Shown here one piece after another: positions 41,196 through 48,611 of a stretch of 64,000 nt of DNA. The stretch's first letter is position 1. Each line of letters opens with the position of its first letter. The notes below the pieces were generated by a model that was given only the letters and a program-made list of their open reading frames with translations, did no database searches and was not told the origin of the DNA. The stretch comes from Streptomyces canus 299MFChir4.1. GTDB lineage: Bacteria; Actinomycetota; Actinomycetes; Streptomycetales; Streptomycetaceae. A program made the translations under genes and the position numbers. The stretch lies in assembly GCF_000383615.1 (NCBI RefSeq), contig NZ_KB911583.1, forward strand, positions 665,369 through 729,368, given 5' to 3'.

Positions 41196-43652
41196 TCACT
41201 CCGGCCCGGACGGCACCCGGATGTCCACCACGCAGACGTCGTCGCGCCGCTCGCCCTCCAGCACCGAGGCCAGCAGCGGGGCGAGGGAGCCGGGCTCGTC
41301 CGTGTGGTGGACCGCGACGGCCGCGGCGAGCCGGTCCAGACCGAGGTCGATGCCCTCCGAGGGCCGCTCGACCAGGCCGTCGGTGTAGAACAGCACGCGG
41401 TCACCCGGCTCCAGGACGCAGCGTGCCTCCTGGAAGTCCGGATCGGAGCACGCCCCCAGCAGTATGCCGAGCGGGCGGTCCAGATAGCGCACCTCTCCAC
41501 CGCGTACCAGCAGCGGTGGCGGATGACCGGCCTGGGCCCACACCAGGCAACGCTCGCCGGGGTCGTAGCGGGCCAGGACCATGGTCGCGGTGCCGTGGGA
41601 GTCGCGCGAGTGCAGCAGCAGGGTGTTGAGACGGGCGAGCGCCCCGGTCAGCGACGAGCCCGTGATGACCATGCCCTTGGCGGTGAAGCGCAGTTGCGCC
41701 ATCGTGGCCACGGCGTCGATGCCGTGTCCGGCGACGTCCCCGACCACGAACAGGGCGTCGCCGTCGGGCAGTTCGATGCTGCTGAACCAGTCGCCACTGA
41801 CGTGGATCCCCGAATGGGCGGGCAGATAGGCCACTTCGACCCGCAGGCCGGCGAGACGGACCGGCCGGGTGGGCAGGGGCAGCAGCGCGTGCTGGAGGCG
41901 GGCGGCCAGGGTCCGCTCGGCGTGCAGCACCCCGTGCTGCGTCACGATCTCCTGCTCGCTCTCGACGAGGGCGAGTTCGGCGCTGCGCTGCGCGGTGAGG
42001 TCCTGGACGAACCCGTGCACCTCCACGGGTTCGTTCTCGGTGTCCGTCACCACTTCGGCGACCATCCGCAGATGGCGGACCTCGTCCCCGGCCCGGATCC
42101 GGAACGGGACGTCGAACTGGCGCCCCGAGCGCAGGAGTTCCCGCACGGCGTGGGCCAGCACCGGAGCGTCCTCGGGCAGTGCGAGCCCCGGAAGGTCGGC
42201 CAGCCGGACCGGTCCGAGCACGGGGTCCCGGCTCATGACGAGGAAGGTCTGGGAGGACCAGCTGCCCTCGCCGGTGACCAGGTTCCAGTTCGCCCAGCCC
42301 AGGTTCCCCAGCCGCTGCACGTCCGCCAGGCGCTGTTCCTGCCGGTCGGAGGAGTCGTGGCGGACCCAGGTGACGACCAGGGCGCCGCCGAGGCGGGCCG
42401 CGTGCAGGGCGTAGGTGGACAGTTCGGCGGCGCCGTCCACGACCTCCTGGTAGGCGAACGGCTCGCCCTCGAACGGCTCGCCGGTGGTCAGGGTGCGCAG
42501 ACAGCCGTGCCACACCGCATCGTCCGCGATGCTCGGGAAGCACTCGAGGATGCGTCGGCCGAGCAGCTGCCTGCCGGTGCGGCCCACGACGTCGACGGCC
42601 TGCTCGGTGGCGGCGTCGATGCGGTAGTCCTCGACCTCTCCGGCGGGGCCGCGCAGCGGCGTGAGGAGCATCGCCGAGCCCGGCAGCGAGTCGAACACGG
42701 GCTGGACGGCGGCGGCCGCCGCGGCGGTGCTGTGCTCCGACCGGGCGCCGAAGGACCGCAGCCAGCCCGCGCACAGCCGGACGACGGCCCGCAGGAGCTG
42801 TCGGTCCTGCGCGGAGAACGGCCCGCTTCGCGCGCGCAGGATCCCGATGCAGACCTCGGCCTCGTCGCCGGTCGGCACCGGCAGCCAGGCGCGGGACAGC
42901 CAGCGCTCGGGCGGGTTCCCTATCAGCAGGTGCCGGTCCCGGTCCGTCGCGAAGTCCTCCAGCCAGCGGGGCTCCCGAGCCCGGAGCGCTTCGAGCGCCG
43001 CGACGCCGCTCAGCGGGGGAACCCGCGCCCACTGCGCGGCCAGCGTGGCGTCGATGCCGGCATGGCCGATCAGTTCGAGCCCTCCGGTCCGCAGCGAACG
43101 GAAGAGCAGCAGCGCGTCCGCGTCGACGTCCGCCCTGAGCTCCTCCAGGAGACAGCCGGCCAGGTCCTGGGCGGTGGCCACATGGACGAGGGCCTTGCCG
43201 AGGCGGCCGAGCGCGGTGAAGCCGTCGTCCAGGTCACAGGTGTCCCGTCCGGCGGGAACGGCGGTATTCGGCCGGACGGACGGGGGATGCGTCGGCGCGG
43301 GGATCGCGGGCGGGGTCGCGCCGGGAGCGTCGCCGCCGACGCGGGATTCCGTCGTGGTGCCGAGTGGGGGCAGGGAGCCGAGGGTGATCCAGCACTCCTC
43401 CAGCAGCGTGCGGTCGCCGGCCTTGGCGCGCTGCAGCAGATCCTCGCCGGCCGCGTCCGGAGTGCACCCGGTCAGCGCCATGATCGCGCCCTTGGCACGC
43501 TCCATCACCGCCGAGGTGACGGCCTGGTCCCGCAATCGGTCCATTTCGGCACGTTGTCTGGCCACGACCTTGGCCAGCGCGGCCATGTCGGGCGCGGTGC
43601 CGGCGTGCGTAGGGCCGGTTGACTCGCTCGTCACGTGTTGAGCATTGCACAT
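41196..43652 (-). CDS. ANTAR-GAF-PAS-SpoIIE phosphatase signalling protein
   Basis: About 818 residues. Order: ANTAR RNA-binding domain (about 25-90, MERAKGAIMALTG), Pro-rich linker, GAF (about 150-300), one or two PAS regions (about 320-580, VFDSLPGSAMLLTPL and FQDLTAQRSAELALVESE-type end), then a PP2C/SpoIIE serine phosphatase (about 600-815) with VGDVAGHGIDAVATMAQLR, LGILLGA and RRDDVCVVDI. The usual GGDWYD metal motif reads SGDWFSS, so one metal-binding Asp is lost. It would link small-molecule or light/redox sensing to anti-sigma factor dephosphorylation. Start uncertain: ATG 43652 or GTG 43634, neither with a ribosome site. Confidence 0.85.
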   Translation of the reverse strand: MCNAQHVTSESTGPTHAGTAPDMAALAKVVARQRAEMDRLRDQAVTSAVMERAKGAIMALTGCTPDAAGEDLLQRAKAGDRTLLEECWITLGSLPPLGTTTESRVGGDAPGATPPAIPAPTHPPSVRPNTAVPAGRDTCDLDDGFTALGRLGKALVHVATAQDLAGCLLEELRADVDADALLLFRSLRTGGLELIGHAGIDATLAAQWARVPPLSGVAALEALRAREPRWLEDFATDRDRHLLIGNPPERWLSRAWLPVPTGDEAEVCIGILRARSGPFSAQDRQLLRAVVRLCAGWLRSFGARSEHSTAAAAAAVQPVFDSLPGSAMLLTPLRGPAGEVEDYRIDAATEQAVDVVGRTGRQLLGRRILECFPSIADDAVWHGCLRTLTTGEPFEGEPFAYQEVVDGAAELSTYALHAARLGGALVVTWVRHDSSDRQEQRLADVQRLGNLGWANWNLVTGEGSWSSQTFLVMSRDPVLGPVRLADLPGLALPEDAPVLAHAVRELLRSGRQFDVPFRIRAGDEVRHLRMVAEVVTDTENEPVEVHGFVQDLTAQRSAELALVESEQEIVTQHGVLHAERTLAARLQHALLPLPTRPVRLAGLRVEVAYLPAHSGIHVSGDWFSSIELPDGDALFVVGDVAGHGIDAVATMAQLRFTAKGMVITGSSLTGALARLNTLLLHSRDSHGTATMVLARYDPGERCLVWAQAGHPPPLLVRGGEVRYLDRPLGILLGACSDPDFQEARCVLEPGDRVLFYTDGLVERPSEGIDLGLDRLAAAVAVHHTDEPGSLAPLLASVLEGERRDDVCVVDIRVPSGPE

Positions 43653-43748
43653 GGGCCAGGTGCCGATCGCACAGTTGTGAACACGCATCCCACACACCGG
43701 TGACACCGGCGGTTGACGAAACCGGCCGGGCCCCCGGTTCGTCACGGG

Positions 43749-44315
43749 TCAGTGGTCGGGCGGCGGGTAGAGCCACCGTCGCAGCACCCGGCTCAGCAGG
43801 GGCATCACCAGATACGTGAGCACCGGCAGCAGCACCACCGGGAACACCGCGGCCCGCAGCGGCAGGGGCCAGGCGGCGGTGTGGGGCGCCACCAGCCACT
43901 GGATCAGCAGTGTGCTCGGGAAGGCGCCGAGGAACGTGGTCAGCACCATCTTCCAGCGGACCGGGGGCCGCACGGTGGTGCCGGGCAGACTGAACCAGGT
44001 CTCGAGCCCCGTCGTCGACTGCCGTTCGCTGCCGAGCTCCGTGGCGATGCCGTCGATCCGCGCGTGCCAGGCCGCCCGCTCGTCCGACTCCAGCCAGGCG
44101 CCGAGCCGGCTGGAGTCGGACCAGCGCAGTACCGCGTGGAAGCGGTGGCCGTCCTCGGGACGCAGCCAGGAGACGCCCTCGTTGCCGGGGAACCGCCGGG
44201 CACAGCGGGTGATCCCGAGCGTCCAGCGCTCGAACTCCTGCTCCCGGCCAGGGCGCACCTGCCAGGTGAGGACCGTGGTGACGGGATCGCCGCGTCGTAC
44301 GTCGGTGGTGCTCAT
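43749..44315 (-). CDS. Antibiotic biosynthesis monooxygenase (ABM) domain protein with two membrane helices
   Basis: 188 residues. The N-terminal 100 residues match the ABM fold (TVLTWQVRPGREQEFERWTLGITRCARRFPGNEGVSWLRPE, FHAVLRWSDSSRLGAWLESDE). The C-terminal part has two membrane helices (MVLTTFLGAFPSTLLIQWLVAP and PLRAAVFPVVLLPVLTYLVMPLL). This ABM-plus-membrane layout is a common actinobacterial type of unknown job. ATG 44315 chosen; GTG 44333 is possible. Confidence 0.83.
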   Translation of the reverse strand: MSTTDVRRGDPVTTVLTWQVRPGREQEFERWTLGITRCARRFPGNEGVSWLRPEDGHRFHAVLRWSDSSRLGAWLESDERAAWHARIDGIATELGSERQSTTGLETWFSLPGTTVRPPVRWKMVLTTFLGAFPSTLLIQWLVAPHTAAWPLPLRAAVFPVVLLPVLTYLVMPLLSRVLRRWLYPPPDH

Positions 44316-44363
44316 GTTCACCACGGGTCCCACGTACGGCGTGGGTCATGCCCTGCGGGAGGG

Positions 44364-44753
44364 TCAGCGCCCGTGTTGGTGGTCGACCAGGGCCTGGGTG
44401 ACCGCCCGGATGCTGCGGGCGATGTGCTGGAGCTGGAGGACCTCGGCCGCGTACAGCTTGATCGTGTGCTCGATGACCGACTCCGGCAGCCCGAGCGCCG
44501 GCAGGTCCGCGCGGGCGGTCTGCAGCGCGGTGCGGGCGACCCGGATCTCGTGCTGGACCTGGATCTGCGCGTGCCGGGCGAGGAGGACGGTGTGCCGCAT
44601 CAGGGCCGGATAGCTCGCGTACCGCGCCGGTACCAGCTCGCGCAGCCACTTGACCGCGGAGCGCTCCCAGTCGTAGCTGCCGGGCGTCTTGACCTGGCAG
44701 GGCCAGTCCGGGCCAGGACGGGTGGTGGTGCGCGTGGTCGTCATCAGAGCCAT
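44364..44753 (-). CDS. Hypothetical helical protein
   Basis: 129 residues. After a Thr-rich start and PGSYDWERSAVKWLRELVPARYASYPAL the chain is almost wholly helical (LARHAQIQVQHEIRVARTALQTARADLPALGLPESVIEHTIKLYAAEVLQLQHIARSIRAVTQALVDH in outline), without membrane segments. Not recognised; the spacing of hydrophobic residues suggests a small helical bundle. ATG 44753 has GGAAG upstream. Ends 31 bases before the ABM gene, so may be co-transcribed with it. Confidence 0.72.
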   Translation of the reverse strand: MALMTTTRTTTRPGPDWPCQVKTPGSYDWERSAVKWLRELVPARYASYPALMRHTVLLARHAQIQVQHEIRVARTALQTARADLPALGLPESVIEHTIKLYAAEVLQLQHIARSIRAVTQALVDHQHGR

Positions 44754-45110
44754 GGTGTTCGCTTCCGGGTGTGCGGCGTCGTGGCGGGTGGTCCGACGTG
44801 GTTGGGCGGCCCCGGTCTAGGGGATGACCGGGGCCGCCACGGGCTCGCGTGCAGGCGAGGCCCTACCGAACACCCCGAAGCGCCGACGCGGGTAGGTGAC
44901 GACGGCCCGGGATGTCCGTAACAGGAGCCCTCTCGGGCGGTGTGGGGGTGGGGACGGGGACAGGGGTGCGGACGGTCCCGGAGTGGTCCGGGGGTGATCC
45001 GTGAGCAGTATTTATATATGCCGAGCGCTTGGCAAGGCGTATGAAAACATTCATGCTCGATTTATTGCGGATAGGCCTGGTGTGAGGCGTATGGCGGGGG
45101 TGGGAGGGGG
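44754..45110. other. Intergenic region with an AT-rich island
   Basis: 357 bases. Most of it is ordinary GC-rich spacer, but 45003-45070 is strikingly AT-rich for this genome (TATTTATATATG, ATGAAAACATTCAT, GATTTATTGCGGATA). It holds a copy of the motif found before the RpiR gene and an inverted repeat ATGAA-aaca-TTCAT. It looks like a promoter/operator cluster. Reading leftwards it could drive the gene at 44753 through a 250-base leader. Confidence 0.5.
45025..45040. promoter_or_regulatory. RpiR-associated motif, copy 1
   Basis: GCGCTTGGCAAGGCGT, one base shorter than the motif at 46094 and otherwise alike, inside the AT-rich island just downstream of the RpiR gene. Confidence 0.5.
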
Positions 45111-46034
45111 TCAGTCCCTGAGGAAGAACTGGTGCTGGTCGGAGATCTGCTCGTACTCCTCCAGCCGCGCCTGGGTGCGCTCGGGGTCGGCGTCGGTCAT
45201 GGCCTGGAGCAGGGCGGCGGCGATCACACCGGGTGCGGCGTAGGAGTCGAAGACCAGCCGGGAGCCCGTGCCGGTGGAGAACAGGACGTCCGCCTCGTCG
45301 GCCACGTCCCCGAGCGCCAGGTCCGTGACGAGGGCGATCTTCAGTCCGGCACTGCGGGCGACCCGCAGGGCGGTGAGGGTCTCCTGGGCGTGCCGGGGCA
45401 TCGAGAACGCGAGCACCCAGGTGCCGCCCGCCTCGCGTGACTGAAGGAGAGCGTCGTAGGCGACGCTGCCGCCGCGGGTGACGAGCCGTACGTCGGGATG
45501 GATACGGCGTGCCGCGTAGGCGAAGTACTCGGCCAGGGACGCCGAGATGCGCAGGCCCAGGATGGTCAGCGGGGTCGACTCGGACAGCTTGCGGCCGAGT
45601 TCGATCATCCGGTCGGGGTCGGCGAAGTCGCGGCGCAGGTTCTCCAGGTTCTCGATCTCCGCGTCGACCGCGGCCTGGAGTTCGTTGCCCCGTGACTCGT
45701 CGTCGGCGACCGGTCCGCCGGCGAGCGTGCCGAGCGCGATGGCCTGGAGCTTCTCCCGCAGGGCGGGGTAGCCGCTGAAGCCCACGGCCGCGGCGAACCG
45801 TGTCACCGAGGGCTGGCTCACGCCCACGCGATCCGCGAGATCGGTGATGGAGAGGAACGCCGCTTCGGTGATGTGCTCGATCAGGTACTGCGCGATGCGC
45901 CGCTGCCCGGGGGAGAGGCGGGGCCGGTCGAAGAGTGTCCTGAGCTGGGAGGCCGGGGCGGCCTCGGCCTCCGGTGCGGTCTTTCCCGAGGTGATCGCGG
46001 ATGCCTGGGCGCGTGCCTGCTGCGGCGATGACAC
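45111..46034 (-). CDS. RpiR-family (HTH plus SIS) transcriptional regulator
   Basis: 307 residues. N-terminal HTH: LSPGQRRIAQYLIEHITEAAFLSITDLADRVGVSQPSVTRFAAAVGFSGYPALREKL. The C-terminal half is a SIS sugar-phosphate-binding domain (LTILGLRISASLAEYFAYAARRI, GTWVLAFSMPRHAQETLTALRVARSAGLKIALVTD). GTG 46034 with a full AAGGAGG eight bases upstream is preferred to the GTG 24 bases before it. A near-palindrome CTTGTACAAG lies 60 bases upstream. The controlled genes are not obvious; no sugar-phosphate enzyme is adjacent. Confidence 0.9.
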   Translation of the reverse strand: MSSPQQARAQASAITSGKTAPEAEAAPASQLRTLFDRPRLSPGQRRIAQYLIEHITEAAFLSITDLADRVGVSQPSVTRFAAAVGFSGYPALREKLQAIALGTLAGGPVADDESRGNELQAAVDAEIENLENLRRDFADPDRMIELGRKLSESTPLTILGLRISASLAEYFAYAARRIHPDVRLVTRGGSVAYDALLQSREAGGTWVLAFSMPRHAQETLTALRVARSAGLKIALVTDLALGDVADEADVLFSTGTGSRLVFDSYAAPGVIAAALLQAMTDADPERTQARLEEYEQISDQHQFFLRD

Positions 46035-46093
46035 CGGGGCGCCTCCTTTGTCTGCCACGGGGAGTCAACATAGCTCACACACCTCGATGACCA

Positions 46094-46110
46094 GCGCTTG
46101 TACAAGGCGT
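46094..46110. promoter_or_regulatory. RpiR-associated motif, copy 2
   Basis: GCGCTTGTACAAGGCGT with the perfect core CTTGTACAAG (46097-46106), in the promoter of the RpiR gene; likely autoregulatory operator. Confidence 0.6.
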
Positions 46111-46202
46111 CCGGCGAGCGTGGATCGGGACGGGTACGCGGCGCCCGAACGGGAACCCGCCGCTGGGCAAGACCTTCGACGACACCTGAGGAGCAGCCCC
46201 GC

Positions 46203-46367
46203 ATGGCAGTCCCCGAGGAGAACCGGCGCGAGACCGGCACCACCGACGGCCTCTTGGCAGACCACCGCGAGGAGAGCGAGGCCCCCGCCCCCGGTGGCAG
46301 CGGACGCACCCTGCGCGAGGCGTTCGAGGAAGCGCGGGTGGAACCCGACGACTTCGCCCAGGAATGA
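46203..46367 (+). CDS. Small acidic hypothetical protein
   Basis: 54 residues, 16 acidic, with a disordered first half (ENRRETGTTDGLLADHREES) and a short helix TLREAFEEARVEPDDFAQE. ATG 46203 after GAGGAG. Not recognised. It is 40 bases before the DUF3662 gene and in the same direction, so probably co-expressed. Confidence 0.6.
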   Translation: MAVPEENRRETGTTDGLLADHREESEAPAPGGSGRTLREAFEEARVEPDDFAQE

Positions 46368-46407
46368 CACCGGACGGGAAACCAGAGCTTTCGGCAGGTG
46401 AGACGCA

Positions 46408-46809
46408 ATGGGTGCGCTGAGCGCGCTGGAACAGGCAATGGAGCACGGGTGGGAGGCGCTGTGGGCGCGGGTCGTCGGCCGGGAACCCGTCGAACTCCTC
46501 GACGCGCTGCGCCGCGAGTGCGACAGCAACGTGGTGGTGTGCAGTGAGAGCAGGGTGGTGGTCCCGAACGCGTACGACGTCGAGCTCGCGGACTTCGCCT
46601 ACGACGAACTGGTGCGCCGGGGCAGCGATGTGGGCCAGGAGCTGACGGACAGCCTGGCCCGGCACGGCGAGCGGCAGGGCTACGAGTGGGCGGGGCCGCT
46701 CACCGTGCACATCTCCCGTTCCGACCGGGTGCCCAACGGCCGTTACCGCGTGACGAGCGGGGCGATGCCGCACGTGAGCGCCGAGGGGTTCCAGCAGGCG
46801 GTCCACTGA
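46408..46809 (+). CDS. DUF3662 (FhaA N-terminal) domain protein without an FHA domain
   Basis: 133 residues. ALEQAMEHGWEALWARVVGREPVELLDALRRECDSNVVVCSESRVVVPNAYDVELADFAYDEL is the pattern of DUF3662, the N-terminal domain of FhaA-type proteins that act in cell-wall regulation through Ser/Thr kinases. The protein ends where the linker to the FHA domain would begin, so it is a stand-alone version. Function unknown; binding to the same partner as FhaA is a possibility. ATG 46408 after GGTGAG. Confidence 0.8.
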   Translation: MGALSALEQAMEHGWEALWARVVGREPVELLDALRRECDSNVVVCSESRVVVPNAYDVELADFAYDELVRRGSDVGQELTDSLARHGERQGYEWAGPLTVHISRSDRVPNGRYRVTSGAMPHVSAEGFQQAVH

Positions 46810-46838
46810 GCGGGGGCGGGGCACGCGCGGCGCGGGGG

Positions 46839-48518
46839 TCATCGGCGGTAGATGGTGATCGAGTGACCGACCTCGTCGACCGGACGGCTGCTGTCGATCA
46901 ACTCGGCCAGCCGGCCCCTCGCCTTGGCGACCGAGGAGTCCGACACGACCAGGAGTCCGCGCACCTCGCCCACCGGTGCCTCGCGCGGGTCGGAGGCCTC
47001 GATGCCGTAGGCGGAGGGCACCCCGCTGCCCTTGTAGACGAGCCAGATCCGCTCGCCCGGGTAGCGCTCGCGCAGCCGGTCGGCGAGCCGGCCGAGGTCC
47101 TGGCCCCAGTCGACGTTGGCGTCGTGCAACCGCAGATGGGTGCGGGCCGGTCCGCCGAACGCCTCGTTGGAGTACGGCAGATAGAAGGGAAAGGTCAGCA
47201 GCGAACTGACCGCGACGAACAGCACCAGTGCCCCGGTCGCGATCGTCGCCCAGCGTCGGCGCACCGCGAGGACACAGCCCGCGGCCACCGTCAGGAACAT
47301 CGGCAGGAAGAGCGCGTACCGGGTGCCGAAGTCGCGTGAGCCCGTCATGGCCGAGGCGAGCAGCACCGCGGCGGGCACCAGCAGATACGGCGCGGCGGGC
47401 CGCAGCCGCCGTACCGCCACCAGCACGACGGCACCCGCCGCCCACAGCGCGAGCAGGCCCAGCGGCGTCTTCACCAGGAGGGCGGCGGGCAGGTAGTACC
47501 AGAGGTGCCCGGTGTACACCCGCCCGAACAGGAAGCCCTCCCACGGGTAGTTCTCGAAGTGGAACTGGATCCGCATCCCGTCCGCGTAGGCCTGGGGGAA
47601 CGGCAGCAGCTCGACGAGGAGCCCACGCAGCCCGTGCACCACCGGCACCTGGTCCTGGGACGTCCACCGCAGCCGGGGATCGACGACGAGATACGAGGCC
47701 CATACGACGGCTACGGCGGCCAGGGTCAGGACCGCGGCCCCGGCGAGCACGTGGAGCAGCCGTCGGCGCTTCTCGTCACCGCGACGCGCGGTCCACACCG
47801 AGAGAGCGGCCAGCCCCAGCAGGACCGGCACGGCCGACAGCGCGCTCATCTTGGTCGCCAGGGCCGCGCCGAGCGCCAGACCGGCGAGGGGCACGTACAG
47901 CCGTGGGCGTACGCGGGCCCGCCAGAGCAGCCACACCGAGGTGAGCAGGAAGCCCGCCATCGGCACGTCAAGCGTGGCGAGCGAACCGTGGGCGACGACG
48001 TCGGGGGAGAAGGTGTACAGGGCGAGCGCGGCGAGCCCTGCCGCCCTTCCGGCGAGTTCCCGGGCGAAGGCGAACACGACAAGGCCGAACAGCAGCGTCA
48101 GCACGATCACCGGGAGCCGGGCCCAGAACATCAGCCGCCAGGGGTCGTTGCCCGACTCGTACAGCAGATGGGGGCCCAGGCCGATCTGGGGCCCGTCGAA
48201 CGCCGTGTCCACGTGCGGGTCGGCGATGGCCACCCCGACGGTGATCACCAGCTTGCCGAGCGGCGGGTGCTCGGGGTTGTAGCGGATGCCCTGACCGTGC
48301 AGGTACTCGGCGGCCGTGGCCACATAGACGGGTTCGTCGATCGTGGGCGTCTGCTGCACGGCGGTCGTCACCATGGCGGCCGCCATCTGCGCGAGCAGCA
48401 CGACGACGAGGAGCGGCACCAGCCACCGCCGGACCGGTCGCGGCCGCCGTACCTCGTCGTCGTGGGCCCCGGACTCGGGAACCGCGTCCAGGACCGTCTG
48501 CTGCTCGCTCGCCATCAT
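46839..48518 (-). CDS. GT39-like membrane glycosyltransferase
   Basis: 559 residues with 10-12 membrane helices. The first extracellular loop has QQTPTIDEPVYVATAAEYLHGQG, with the Asp-Glu pair of the PMT/ArnT-type (GT-C) active site, followed by NPEHPPLGKLV. The C-terminal soluble part (LRLHDANVDWGQDLGRLADRLRERYPGERIWLVYKG) is common in this group. Such enzymes transfer sugars from polyprenyl phosphate outside the membrane. ATG 48518 is given; a GTG at 48569 in the same frame would add 17 residues. Confidence 0.85.
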   Translation of the reverse strand: MMASEQQTVLDAVPESGAHDDEVRRPRPVRRWLVPLLVVVLLAQMAAAMVTTAVQQTPTIDEPVYVATAAEYLHGQGIRYNPEHPPLGKLVITVGVAIADPHVDTAFDGPQIGLGPHLLYESGNDPWRLMFWARLPVIVLTLLFGLVVFAFARELAGRAAGLAALALYTFSPDVVAHGSLATLDVPMAGFLLTSVWLLWRARVRPRLYVPLAGLALGAALATKMSALSAVPVLLGLAALSVWTARRGDEKRRRLLHVLAGAAVLTLAAVAVVWASYLVVDPRLRWTSQDQVPVVHGLRGLLVELLPFPQAYADGMRIQFHFENYPWEGFLFGRVYTGHLWYYLPAALLVKTPLGLLALWAAGAVVLVAVRRLRPAAPYLLVPAAVLLASAMTGSRDFGTRYALFLPMFLTVAAGCVLAVRRRWATIATGALVLFVAVSSLLTFPFYLPYSNEAFGGPARTHLRLHDANVDWGQDLGRLADRLRERYPGERIWLVYKGSGVPSAYGIEASDPREAPVGEVRGLLVVSDSSVAKARGRLAELIDSSRPVDEVGHSITIYRR

Positions 48519-48611
48519 CCGCCCCGCGGTGAGACCGGCCTGGCCGTGGCGGGAGCGATCCGGAGGCACCTCATGAGGGCCACTCTCGCATCAGCTCCCG
48601 CCCCGCGGGCG

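Noticed and set aside
45001..45243. 80-residue plus-strand frame starting in the AT-rich island
   Set aside because: It runs into the antisense of the RpiR gene, has no ribosome site and no protein-like composition after the island.
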